NCBI GenBank assembly: GCA_009739215.1
Contig: VSJF01000011.1
Coordinates: 434,001 to 498,000 of the forward strand
Length of the DNA stretch: 64,000 bases
Direction of reading: 5' to 3'
Origin: Floccularia luteovirens
Lineage: Eukaryota; Basidiomycota; Agaricomycetes; Agaricales; Squamanitaceae
Every line of letters begins with the position of its first letter. The stretch's first letter is position 1. The position numbers and the translations under genes were made by a program. The notes beneath the pieces were generated by a model. That model did no database searches, was not told the DNA's origin, and saw nothing but the letters and a program-made list of their open reading frames with translations. This document shows, piece after piece, positions 34,457 to 45,287 of the stretch.

Positions 34457-35740
34457 TGGTACCCGATACACTGGAACAGCACTCGTAATTAAACCTTTTC
34501 CTATTTTCCCGCGATGAGGACATCTTGCCGTATCTTCTTGTATAGCAGAGACCTCTGTTTCTTATGTTTCAAATGTACTTCTCTGTGCCACCATAACCAC
34601 AATGATCAACTTATGAATTCTTTGTTCAGAAAAAAAATGATGAGTTTTCGTGTTCAAAAAATGGTCAATGTTGCATCAAAGATGGCGGTGTCCCAATCAC
34701 AATCATAATCCTCATAATCGATCAACAATGAAAAAAAAAATAACAATAACCATTAGAATAATACCAGGACCCGATCTCCACTGTGACCCAATGAACTAAT
34801 CGAGATACACATCTCAGCACACAAGTTTCTTTCTTCTGCTTCATATATTATCATTTTGCAACACGTGACGCTGCGCTTGCGCTTCCCCAGAGATGTCGGT
34901 CCACTGATGTGCGCAGCGGCCATAGCCACGAAAAACCATTTCCTCCACCATTTCCTTGTTCTTGTAACTACGGGAGGTGTTTGTGGTCGAGCTGGCAGGT
35001 TTGGAATCATCTTATCCGACGCCCCAATAGACTTTGTCTAACATCAGGTCCATCAACGAGGGTCAAAAGGAGAACTATGGGATTTGGAGAGATGAGTTAG
35101 AATGTAATAGAGGACTGTGATAAGCGCATACACGTACCGTATGTAGAGGGAAATGGAAGCCGAAAATTCTATCAATCCTGCAGATATTACTGAGTGGATT
35201 AAGAGAGCCAGGAAGAACAATCACGTACCAGCTGGGGGAATCTATCGACGGCGCGGAGATGCGTAAACATATCGAATGTGTACTTGCCACCACGTAATCT
35301 GTCCACGTAGTTTGGTGTTTTGGATCACAAGGTTAACTTCAAGCAGAAGGGAAGCGAATGCAAAAACGAGAGCACGCACATCTTCTGTACCTCCGAATGG
35401 TGAAATCGTACCTGTTAGGTACTAAGTGGGGTAATTGAAGTATGATTAACAGAACATACTCCCCGACTGAACTATTGTCTCGTTCTTGTCCGCAACTACG
35501 AACTAATCAGCACTAATTCACAGATGCGGCTTGGATGCGGCATCGAGAAAAGGATTGTTACCTAAAAAGGAAAAATTGGAATTGTTGCACGACATGATCA
35601 AATAGAAGGTAAAAGTTTTTTTGATCTATGCCTTTCGCAGCCACTGATTATTACACGTTAGGCCAACCAGGCGACATCTGAACCCATCATTTTAGAGCGT
35701 TTTATCTGGACATCAAACATGGCGAAATGTGATTGGCGAA
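34457..35740. other. Interval with a possible decayed minus-strand gene
   Basis: On the minus strand around 35150-35420 two frames look protein-like (DVRALVFAFASLLLEVNLVI; GGKYTFDMFTHLRAVDRF) but lie in different phases that no normal intron joins. Around 34870-35010 a further frame has WWRKWFFVAMAAAHISG, which could be a membrane segment. I cannot build a gene from these and do not recognise the family; a decayed membrane-protein gene is one reading. Confidence 0.25.
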
Positions 35741-35749
35741 TATAAAGAG
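35741..35749 (+). promoter_or_regulatory. TATA box of the first cysteine-rich secreted protein gene
   Basis: TATAAAGAG, 43 bases before the ATG at 35793. Confidence 0.5.
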
Positions 35750-35792
35750 AGTAAGGGAACAGTGGGTATTCCTTCACCATTTATCTAACCTC

Positions 35793-36301
35793 ATGACAAA
35801 GATACAACTTACAGTCCTTGGGGCATTCTTCGCTTTGGGTCAACTTGTCCTTTCTCAAAGTCTGGATGATGCATTTCCAGCCGAGACGAGATTTGGTTTC
35901 AGAGACTTTTGTAAGTTGATCCCATCTTTGTTTTTCCGTTTCCCTTAACCTTTTGATCTGTCAAGGTGGAGAAGCTGCACCCGTACTTGGAGGACAGGTA
36001 TGTCTTACAATCATGTTTGGTTGATATAAGCCAACCCAATATTTTTACAGCTGCAATGTAAATGCCTACCCTTGAATCTATACCGTCTCCCACTCACCAG
36101 CGATTCACAGGCAAAGACCCCACCATGATGTGCTGCGGTTTTGACCCCAGTATACTTCTCAACTTACCTATCATGAAAGAAACAATGTCCAAGCCAATTG
36201 CAGGATTTATCGGACTGTAAGACCAGACTACTGAAGTTTTTGTGCATGGACTCATATCTTGTGTCAGATGTTTGGACGACTGCAATGATTCACCTTTTTG
36301 A
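35793..36301 (+). CDS. Small secreted six-cysteine protein, member 1
   Basis: A 98-residue secreted protein from five exons: 35793-35910, 35966-35997, 36051-36057 (a 7-base micro-exon), 36111-36216 and 36268-36301. Exon lengths 118/32/7/106/34 sum to 99 codons including the stop. Residues 1-21 form a signal peptide (hydrophobic core VLGAFFALGQLVLS). The mature chain has cysteines at 40, 53, 60, 61, 89 and 93, that is C-x12-C-x6-CC-x27-C-x3-C. The model is supported by its paralog at 37062, which has identical cysteine spacing, the same 32/7/106 internal exons and conserved CG..A..LGGQ and IGLC..DC blocks. The CC pair recalls hydrophobins, but those have eight cysteines in another spacing. The function is unknown; three disulfides in an extracellular protein are inferred. 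Confidence 0.75.
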
Positions 36302-36649
36302 TCTCGGCATATCGGGGTGATGTTGAGAGGATTCTATATCTTTTATTCGACAAAACCCAACTCAATGATATACTATTGTATAACTGATGTAAGAACCTAC
36401 TTTTTTGTAAGCAAGCTTTAGTAGAGGCGAATCATACAACCCCACAATACCTGTTCTATTGTTCACAGATAGAGCCTTCAAGTGCAAGAGATTACAAGCC
36501 GAGTGTCACGCACTTTGCATGAGGCCAGGCATCTAACTTAATTTGCCTAGACTGTGAATACAGGGACTCACCATGAGCCTATGCCCACCATTTGTGACTT
36601 TAAGGAGCGTTAGGGGGCAACTAACTTATAGTCCCCAAAACAAAAAAGC
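36302..36649. other. Spacer between member 1 and the dead copy
   Basis: About 350 AT-rich bases, nothing recognised. Confidence 0.4.
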
Positions 36650-36770
36650 ATAACTGAAATCAAAGTCATATTGAAAGTAGTCGCGTTTGTGCAAGTCATT
36701 AATTCTCAAAGTCCAGATGACTAAATCCCAGATTTCATGTGTGGTCCGTTTGGTATAGACTTTTTGATGT
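36650..36770 (+). pseudogene. Dead copy of the six-cysteine small secreted protein family
   Basis: The segment aligns with the first exon of the gene at 35793. TCTCAAAGTCCAGATGAC matches TCTCAAAGTCTGGATGAT, and the hydrophobic run (VVAFVQVIN) sits where the signal peptide should be. The position of the start codon reads ATA, and a TAA lies directly after the PDD residues that replace LDD. Further on, MCGPFG recalls the CGP block of the paralog at 37062. No complete second half follows. It lies between the two intact members, so it is most simply a third tandem copy that lost its start and gained a stop. Confidence 0.5.
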
Positions 36771-36967
36771 TCTAGATTTTTGTTTTAGAAACATGGCTAA
36801 CCCGCGACGATTGTGAAACATACCGGCACCTAAACTATCATCTTCCATTCAATATGCCAAACTAAAGGAGGACTACACAAACCTTCCATTTCATGCGATC
36901 GTTCTGTGCGATCTTAGCCGGGCCAACAATAATTTCAATCATGATCCGTGCTACCCAGTGAGACGTC

Positions 36968-36977
36968 TATATAAAAG
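36968..36977 (+). promoter_or_regulatory. TATA box of the second cysteine-rich secreted protein gene
   Basis: TATATAAAAG, 84 bases before the ATG at 37062. Confidence 0.5.
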
Positions 36978-37061
36978 AGTCAGGTTTGCCCCAATACATC
37001 ATTCAGGTCTTCAAGTTCCTATTGCATTGAACGCAATTCTTTCCAAAATTCGTGACCAAGT

Positions 37062-37617
37062 ATGAATATGTTGCTATCAGTGCCCATAATTTTTGCTCTT
37101 GTACAACTTTCCTTCTCTCAAAACTTGAACGAACTGTTTCCGGGAATAACAAACTTTGGTGGTAAAAAGTACTGTGAGTTCTTGGTTTCTTGCCATTGAA
37201 TAACCTTTTTTTATTGATTGACTATTTTCAACGCTAACTTCAGGCGGTCCTACGGCATACCTTCTTGGCGGGCAAGTAAGTTTCTGCACTCAAAAAAAAA
37301 ATTGGGCATTGCAATTCTGAACTCAACGATATCACAATCTCTAGGAATATTGTAATAAATCCTTTTCCAGATCCACACCTTCAGAATGCTCATCAGTCAA
37401 TCACAGGCGCAGAACGTGGAATGCAATGTTGCATGTTTGATTTCGGCCAATTTCTAAACATTGGTCCACTCAATGATGCATTAGACCCGGTCCAGAGCAA
37501 ACTAATTGGCTTGTAAGAGAGTTCAGTTAACTTTGTGCATTGGATTTCAAGGAATTCTGTTGTAGATGCCAGGTTGACTGCACAGAATCCCCACTCGGAC
37601 AAAAGGCTAATAAATAA
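37062..37617 (+). CDS. Small secreted six-cysteine protein, member 2
   Basis: A 102-residue paralog of the protein at 35793, also in five exons: 37062-37173, 37244-37275, 37345-37351 (7-base micro-exon GAATATT), 37407-37512 and 37566-37617; lengths 112/32/7/106/52 close the frame. Signal peptide residues 1-19 (LLSVPIIFALVQLSF) precede a mature chain with cysteines 38, 51, 58, 59, 87 and 91, the same C-x12-C-x6-CC-x27-C-x3-C frame. Skipping the micro-exon would shift the reading frame by one base, and reading straight through it meets stops, so the model is well constrained. Between cysteines the sequence has diverged strongly from member 1, while spacing and exon lengths are kept. The stop lies 60 bases from the convergent stop of the first laccase. 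The function is unknown. Confidence 0.75.
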
Positions 37618-37677
37618 CTATCTAAAATCTAGAGAAAGAAAATACAAGATCCACCCCTGAAGTAAAATAATTTTTAA

Positions 37678-39984
37678 TCAACTTGGGGCAGTAGCCTGCA
37701 GCTCGACAGAAGTCTCAGAGGGTGGTAAAGAGTCATAGATAGGGCATAGTTGTTTCCAAGCATCTACAACAATGAAGTCAACATTGAATAAAAGAAAGGG
37801 CTCTTGTCATTCTTACCCGGAACTGGAGAAACAAATGCGGGTGTGTCTTCTGGATCTTCGGCAAATACAATAGCCAGTCCTCTGGTTAGAAATCAGGTAT
37901 CAATTAAAGATTCATCAGTCCGCGGACTAGAAGGCATACGTTTGAAGATGCCAGTCAATATGGCTACATAGGGACATATGTTAACAATCAACGAGGATAA
38001 TATAAATGGAAACCGACTTACCAGTGGAGGAGCCACGGCCCTGGATTATCTGTAGTGAATCTAATAGTAACTGTATCGTTCCCTTTACTGGTAGCAACCA
38101 CATCTCTCCGTACAGGATTCTGAAAATTAGGTTCTGACCCAGCGCTCTTGACGACCGCAAAGGAATGCTATCTGTCCGTTAGTCGCATATCATCACCAGA
38201 TATAAATGAACCTACACCATGCAAATGGAACGGATGCTGCACGCAAAACACTTCTTAGCCAACATGTCACACGCGCAAGGAATGAGCTGCTCACCGGCCC
38301 ACTAATCAACCCACCAGGAATGTTAATCTCAATAGCTTTATTCCTGGGCAAGGTGTACACAGACCCTTGTGGAAGGAGGTCTTGTGCTTTCTGAACGCCA
38401 CTCAAAATCTGCAAAAGTACGGGTACATCTGGGGGAACGAAGGATTTGTTGTTGATGAGAAATTTGATTGACGCTGGGTCGAATCCGAGTGTGAGATTGA
38501 ACGTCAAGTCAGCGCCTCCAGGAAAAGCGCCTCCAGGAATGGGAGCATTGGACAGTGACATGAGGTCTGACTCTGACAAAGCAGTTCCGTTCGTCTGGGT
38601 TGAAGTCGGGTCCTGTTTCGGAGCACCTTTATACCGCAAGATTGCAGAGTTCAAACCACCAGCAAAACCACTTGGGAGATCTCCACTCCCGCTATTAGGA
38701 AGAGCACGAATCCAGTAGTTGTCTACGCGATTGCAAGCGTTTAGGATGACTGAATATCGCTGACCTATAAGAGTTACTGTGTTACTTTATCAATAGTATT
38801 TGAACAAATCACACGTACCAGCGAATATCTGGATGCTGTCAACAGTATGTGGCTTCACGTACTGTCCATCTACCTCGATGATAGTCAACTGATGGCTATC
38901 AATAGAGAATATGAAGTTGGGGTCGCAAGATATAGAGACAAGTCGAAGTCGGTATCTTTTTCCTGGCTGAACATTGACGACAGCCAAATCAACAGGAGGT
39001 CCTCCAGAAAAACGACCCTTTCCATTGATCAATGTAGTATTTGCAACAGGGATTGACTGTTGAATTACGGGAGCCGGCTTGTGATACCTTTACAACATGT
39101 TAGTGATACCGTTCAATCTAGGTGAAATTTGATTGGTACCAATCTGCAAGTGTGATAACAGTGGATTCTGCGAGATTGTTAGTGTCATGTGGTGTTGTCT
39201 ATTATGAATAGTAGCACTGACCATCATCGACTATAAAAAGAGAGCGTCAGTCTGGATGTGGAGTATCTGTCAAATGCCACATACCATCATATAGAAATAG
39301 ATAAGGATCGAATGGATCGTATACAACAAATGGTCCACGAAGACCATCACAATACTGGGTACCTAGAAAGAGGTTGTCAGTACATAATCCTTGGTTACCA
39401 TCAAACCCGACATTGTTACATACCGAAATGAGAATGGTACCAGAATGTGCCAGCTTGATTATCCACGGAAAATTGATAGAGGAAGGCATGACTTGGTGAA
39501 ATCGGGCACTGGTTCACCCCTACGGCACCATCTGCCCAGTTAGTTGTCTTCTGGAGAATTCCGTGCCAATGCTAGAATTAAAATTAGGGTCCCGATCACC
39601 TTATTACGGAATGATTGATGGCACTGACTATACTGGTGCTGCGAAGCATGGTCGGGTCCGTTAGTTTGTTAACCACATTCAGTCGGAATTTATCCCCCTA
39701 AAGTTGTATTGCCAGTGAGAGAGAAGATTTTTGTCTGACTGTTTTGTCCCCACCTTAATTCCTTTAACCAAAGGAGCTGGGAATATGCCGTTGACAACAA
39801 CAGCTCTGGTTAGATATTGTTAGGAAGAACCTAAATACATAAGCTTATGCACGTACGAACGGTTGAAACCATCCGGTGCAACGACCTTGTTGGATATAAT
39901 CAAAGAGGAAGAGCTTTGGACACTCAGCGGAGAAGCCGACACCAAGATGGCGCCGAATGCTACAGCTGCTAATGCTGTCCTCAT
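37678..39984 (-). CDS. Laccase (multicopper oxidase), first of a tandem pair
   Basis: Extracellular p-diphenol:oxygen oxidoreductase. ATG at 39984 starts a signal peptide ([16 protein letters not shown]). Copper-ligand blocks occur in order: L1 [21 protein letters not shown]2 GTFWYHSHF followed by [17 protein letters not shown]3 [18 protein letters not shown]4 [19 protein letters not shown]. The position ten residues after the type 1 cysteine is Leu, the class 2 axial residue. The cupredoxin-2 domain has [20 protein letters not shown] and [15 protein letters not shown]. The end is [20 protein letters not shown] with TGA at 37678-37680. About a dozen introns interrupt it, several inside the copper motifs (between L3 HG and HS, and at the L4 Cys). 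Length is about 525 residues, normal. It is intact and close in sequence, including introns, to the copy at 41720-44042. Confidence 0.94.
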
Positions 39985-41719
39985 TGCTGAAAAGCTTGTA
40001 GGCCACCGAACGGGAGGGCTTAATAGTTCGCGTTTGACCTAACGAGAATGTAGAATAATCGAGAAAAGAGTGAACTCGTTTTGTGCTACTGCTTCAGTTC
40101 TTAAACTTTATATACGAGAGTTATATGTTATTCAATTTATCCCGTACCGTACTTCTAATTCTACACACTAATATCAAATTATTCAGATACATGCTATTAG
40201 TCGCGGAGCAACACACCCAATTAGTGTATGATACCGATGGCATTCTGATGCCCTCCCCATAAGGCCTTAATCCGAGGCCATGTTTTGCCTTGTAAAAATG
40301 TCGGCGCGATTGTCTGTTGTGCTTATATACAGAATCATTAATCAGACTTCATCAGAAAACAGGAACTCAACAATACTTGCATCTTCACAGCTCCCAGGTT
40401 GCAATGAAGCTAACTGCAAGGGGGTGTCATAAAATTAAGTATAGTATCGGTTTCTTCTTTTAAAAGGTTTTGGGGAAACTGACTTATAACTGTCGTGGAA
40501 AATATATTACTATATGGGGCAATTTCACGACATAGCTCCTACCACCCTGCATATATTTGTCTTTTTTCATAGTAAGAATTCCATACCTCCTGAGCAGTAT
40601 TTTGTGGTGGTGCATTTGACACAAATTGGTGCATTCCTGTATGTCTGGATTTTCTGGGTCTTTTATTCCAAATGGAATATTTCTGAAGCTAAGCTATTAA
40701 ATCTGGGAATGACGTGGCTCAGGGTGCACTCAATTGCTGTGTCAGGGAGAATGTCAAAAACGAAATCAGCAAATTTTGGATGACATTACCGAGGATATAA
40801 GAATATGCACTATGCACTACAGTTGATGCAGGTGGGGTTGAAACTTACATACATACTTAGCATAAAAATGCATAACAGATCCAGTCACATCAAAGAGACC
40901 CAGACATGTGCATGAACACGGATGGGGAGCAAAAGTGGTGAAGGCGACCCCGCTTAGTGCAGAATGACTTATTTTTTGTGTCAGGCAGAACACTAAGTGC
41001 AACGGGTCTACCTACGTGAATGCTCCCCTGCCTTTCAATTGAATTGGATAAAACATCTAACATTTAAGTCTGGCGGCTGCAACCATCATTCCAGCTTCAA
41101 GACATCTGATACTAAGTCGTACCATATTACAAACCCTCTCAAATAACTTACAATGTTTCATATAGTATCCTCGCACTGAAGATGAGGTGTCTGTGTCTCG
41201 GCTCTGGCGGCGTTGCCATAGTATTTGTGACATGTATGACCCATGTCCCGGAGTTGATGTGATAGGACTTTCTGGCAGGCCTCGAGGAATTCCGCATACA
41301 TGTGTTCTTGTAGGATGGTTGTATGAACTGTCATTTATTGCATGTATTGACAAAAATACCATATAAACCGTACATTCATGCCAAGTACATCGCCCCTTCT
41401 CCTCACTATGGCAGTAGTATTGGCATTCAAACATGCTAATTTCGTTTTTGATATCCTGCCTGACACAGCTAACGCAATGTACTATTTTTCTTCGTGTATT
41501 TCTAAGGCTTTATTAAATGTCTGGTTACTTATAAGCATACATATTTGATCAATCACAGGAGCAGAGCACATGCTATCCGTATGACTCGGATTGCATAGCC
41601 CTCTGTCAACAGGGAAAATTATTTTTGAAGAGCTATCCAAAGAGTAAAAAGAACCAAACAAAAATGACTGAAAATACTGAAAATATAAGATATCATACAT
41701 CAGAGACAATACGTTTTAA
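39985..41719. other. Laccase 1 promoter and spacer to laccase 2
   Basis: 1.7 kb between the two laccase genes. The first 150 bases contain the laccase 1 promoter. A minus-strand frame at 41057-41434 (125 codons, several Cys and His at its start) has no recognised domain or splice support and is not called. A short inverted repeat (GCTTAGTG and CACTAAG) lies around 40952-41000. Confidence 0.4.
40106..40114 (-). promoter_or_regulatory. TATA box of laccase 1
   Basis: TATATAAAG on the minus strand, about 120 bases before the ATG. A second AT-rich element CTATTAAGCC (40017-40026) is shared in position with laccase 2. Confidence 0.45.
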
Positions 41720-44042
41720 TCAACTTGTGGGAGTAGCATTCAGCTCAACAGAAGTCTCGGAAGGCGGTAAGGAGTCATAGATAGGGCATAGTTGTTTCCA
41801 AGCATCTATAACAATGGGGTTAAACTAGGGTTACAAGAAGAAAGAAGGATGCTCGTCATTTTTACCTGGAATTGGGGAAACAACTGTGGGCGTGTCTCTT
41901 GTATCTTCAGCAAATACAACAGCCAGTCCCCTGGTTAGAAATCAGGTGTCAATCAAAGGAATCATCGATACACAGCCCAGAGGACATACATTTCAAGATG
42001 CCAGTCAATATGGCTACATGGGAGCATACGTCAACAATCTGAAAAAATAATATAAATCGAAATCAACTTACCAGTGGAAGAACCACGGTCCCGGATTATC
42101 TGTAGTGAACCTGATAGTAACTATATCGTCCCCTGTACTAGCAACAACCACATCTCTCCGTACGGGATTCCTATAGTTAGGTGCAGATCCAGCGCTCTTG
42201 ACGACGACAAAGGAATGCTATGGGTCTGTTAGTCACGTATCATCATCACCAGATATAAATGAACCCACACCATGCAAATGGAACGGATGCTGCACGCAAT
42301 ACATTACTTAGCTAACACGTTGTACTCGCAAAGAATGAAGTTCTCACCGGTCCACCAATCAATCCACCAGGAATGTTGATCTCAATAACTTTATTCCTGG
42401 GCAAGGTATACACAGACCCTTCTGGAAGGAGATCATGTGCATCTTGAGCGCCACTCAAAATCTGCAAAAGTACGGGTACAGTTGGGGGAACGAAAGATTT
42501 GTTGTTGATGAAAAACTTGAATCCAGGTTCGTCGAATTGGAACGTGAGATTAAATGTCAAGTCAGCGCCTCCAGGAAAAGCACCTCCAGGAGCAGCTGCA
42601 TTGGTTATTGGGGCGAGATCCGCTTCCGACAGAATACTACCCTTCGTTTGGCTTGTAGTCGGGTCCCGAATCGGAGCACCTTTATACCGCAAGATTGCAG
42701 AGTTCAAACCACCAGCAAAACCATTTGGAAGATCTCCATTCCCACTATTAGGAAGAGCACGAATCCAGTAGTTGCCTATGGGATTGAAAGCATTTAGGAT
42801 GACTGAATACCGTTGACCTATAAAAGTTCAACATTGTTATTTTAAGAATAATATTTGGATCGATCACACACACCAGCGAATATCTGGATGCTGTCAACAG
42901 TATGTGGCTTCACATTTTCTCCATCTACCTCGATTATAGTCAACGGGTGTCTGTCAATAGAGAAGAAATAGTTGGGGTCGCAAGATATAGAGACGACTCG
43001 AAGTCGGTATCTTCTTCCTAGTTGAACATTGACGACAGCCAAGTCAACAGGGGGTCCTCCAGAATAACGACCCTTTCCATTGATCAGGGTAGCATCTGAA
43101 ATAGCGATTGCTTGTTGGACTACAAGAGCCGGCTTGTGATACCTTTACGAGTATAACATGTCAGACACTGTTCGATCCAGGTGAAATTTGAATGGTACCA
43201 TTCTGCAAGAGTGATAACGGTGGATTCTGTGCGGTGGTTAGTGTCATGTGATATAGTCTATCATGAATAGCACTGACCATCATCAACTATAAAAAGAGAG
43301 CGTTAGTCTGGATGTGGAATATCTGTCAAATTGCCACATACCATCATATAGAAAACGATATGGATCGAATGGGTCATATACGACTAATGGTCCACGAAGA
43401 CCATCACAATACTGAGTACCTATGAGAATGTTGTCAGTACATAATAATCGATTACCATCAAACCGGACATTGTTACATACCGAAATGAGAATGGTACCAG
43501 AATGTGCCAGCGCGACCGGCCACGGAAAATTGATAGAGGAAGGCATGACTTGGTGAAATCGGGCACTGGCTCACACCTACGGCACCATCTGCCCAGTTAG
43601 TAGTTTTCTGGAAAATTCCGTGCCAATGCTAGAATGACAGATTAGCGACCCGATCACCTTATTACGGAATAATTGATGGCACTGACTATACTGGTACTGC
43701 GAAGCATGGTCGGGTCCGTTAGTTTGTTAATCACATTCAGTCGGAATGTGTCCCCCTGTTGTTGTGTTGCCGGTGAGAGGGAAAATTCTCGTCCAACGTT
43801 TTTGTCCTCACCTTGTTCCCCGTAATCAAAGGAGCTGGAAATACGCCATTGACAGCAACAGCTCTGGTTAGACATTGTCAGGAAGAACCTAAATGCACAA
43901 GTGTGTATACGTACGAACGATTGAAACCATCCGGTGCAATGACCTTGTTGGATATAGTCAAAGTAGAAGAACTTGTGCCACTCAACGGAGAAGCCGATGT
44001 CAAGATGGCACTGATTGTTAAAGCTGCTATTGTCGTCCTCAT
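41720..44042 (-). CDS. Laccase (multicopper oxidase), second of a tandem pair
   Basis: Tandem paralog of the laccase at 37678-39984 with the same exon pattern. Signal peptide [17 protein letters not shown] follows the ATG at 44042. Motifs: [20 protein letters not shown] L1, GTFWYHSHF and [16 protein letters not shown] for L2, HPFHLHG-HSFVVV-type L3, and L4 [18 protein letters not shown]. The second domain has [20 protein letters not shown] and the third [16 protein letters not shown]. The end is [14 protein letters not shown] with TGA at 41720-41722. Differences from copy 1 include QTGL against EMGL in L4 and a more variable loop after RYKGAP, in the region that shapes the substrate pocket. 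The gene appears intact. Conservation even in introns points to a fairly recent duplication. Confidence 0.93.
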
Positions 44043-45287
44043 ATTGGAAAGGTCGTCACAAGAGGCAGATGATGCAAGACTATCGAAAGTGAGGGCCTTA
44101 AATAGTTCGCTTCTGACCAAAAGAGAGTATTGAGTTACCTTCTCTGCAGAGACCTAAGACATTGATTGTAGATATTAATCAATACGTATCATGTCAGCAC
44201 TGCCATGGTCATATGTCATCAGTTATCGCACAGTACATTGTTTTCCATGTGCTGCTTTGGTCCACGGGAACTGAAAATGTATCCATATGTCGGTGGTTGT
44301 GTTCATTCCAAGAATTTTACGGCATACAGTTGTGTTTCAGCTGTTCGGGTGTTGAGCAACCTGTCTAGCGCCCTCTCAAACTAAAGCAGAGTAGATTTTG
44401 CCAATTGACCATATCAATAATTGAACCATTTGGGGAAGATATCTTTCACATCATTTCTCGAGCAGCCAAAAGTCCATGGGAGTCGGGTGTTGTCCATTGG
44501 AATATTGAAATGACAAAACCCTTCCACATGAACGGAAACGGAAAGTATAAGGTATGGTTGCCAAGCTTGTGGAAGTTCTAGGAACCGAAGAATGCATCGA
44601 AGTGTGGTCCAGAACAAAATTCAAAGAAGCTCAAGCTGGGCCAAGAAGCGTGGATGATTCCATAAGAGAGCAGGCGCTATTTTTTATCGTGCCCAGAGCA
44701 TGCCCGTACAGCTGATCCTTATACACGACATCAGTCATTCATTTACAAGCATGAGAACGACACTGACGATTCATTGTGAAGAACTGCACAAAGTTCCCTG
44801 TAATTTTTTTTAGATAACCGTTTCCAATCCCATATAGCAACTTCCCCGGTCCTCTTTAATTGCATAGCCCTGCGCGCTACCAGAGGAAGCCTGATCATGC
44901 AAATTAAAGGTCCGGAGGACGCGCACAAGAAATGAAACAGTCTGACGGGTTGAGATTTCATCGTAGAGGATGACTGGGACCATATGGTGATAGAACAGCT
45001 CAAGAGCAAGGGGATCAGCTCAAAGATCTGGACGATGATCGGGAGCTCACAAGAGTTCACAACAGTAGTAAACTCGGCGCTTCAAGCTTCAGCATCAACG
45101 AACGGCGAGATTCAGTACATTGAAATTGAGAGTTTGGCGACATGTCAGTGAGGATTGGTTGAGACTTAGGCTGACTTGACCGCTACAGAGCATTTCTTGT
45201 ATCAACTGTGATTGATGCAATTAATAACGATGATATTTGTTTATTTTACCATAACCGAATCTAGTAATACGTTAAACCTCTACCTTG
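44043..45287. other. Laccase 2 promoter and a possible decayed gene
   Basis: The minus-strand CTATTTAAGG at 44096-44105, 54 bases before the laccase 2 ATG, is a TATA-like element. From about 44400 to 45150 the + strand has protein-like stretches (FHIISRAAKSPWESGVVHWN; WDHMVIEQLKSKGISSKIWT; EFTTVVNSALQAS) separated by stops and frame changes that no normal intron repairs. I read these as remains of a gene I cannot name. Confidence 0.3.

Noticed and set aside
41057..41434. 125-codon frame between the laccases with clustered Cys and His
   Set aside because: Cysteine spacing matches no zinc finger I know, and no supporting promoter or introns were found.
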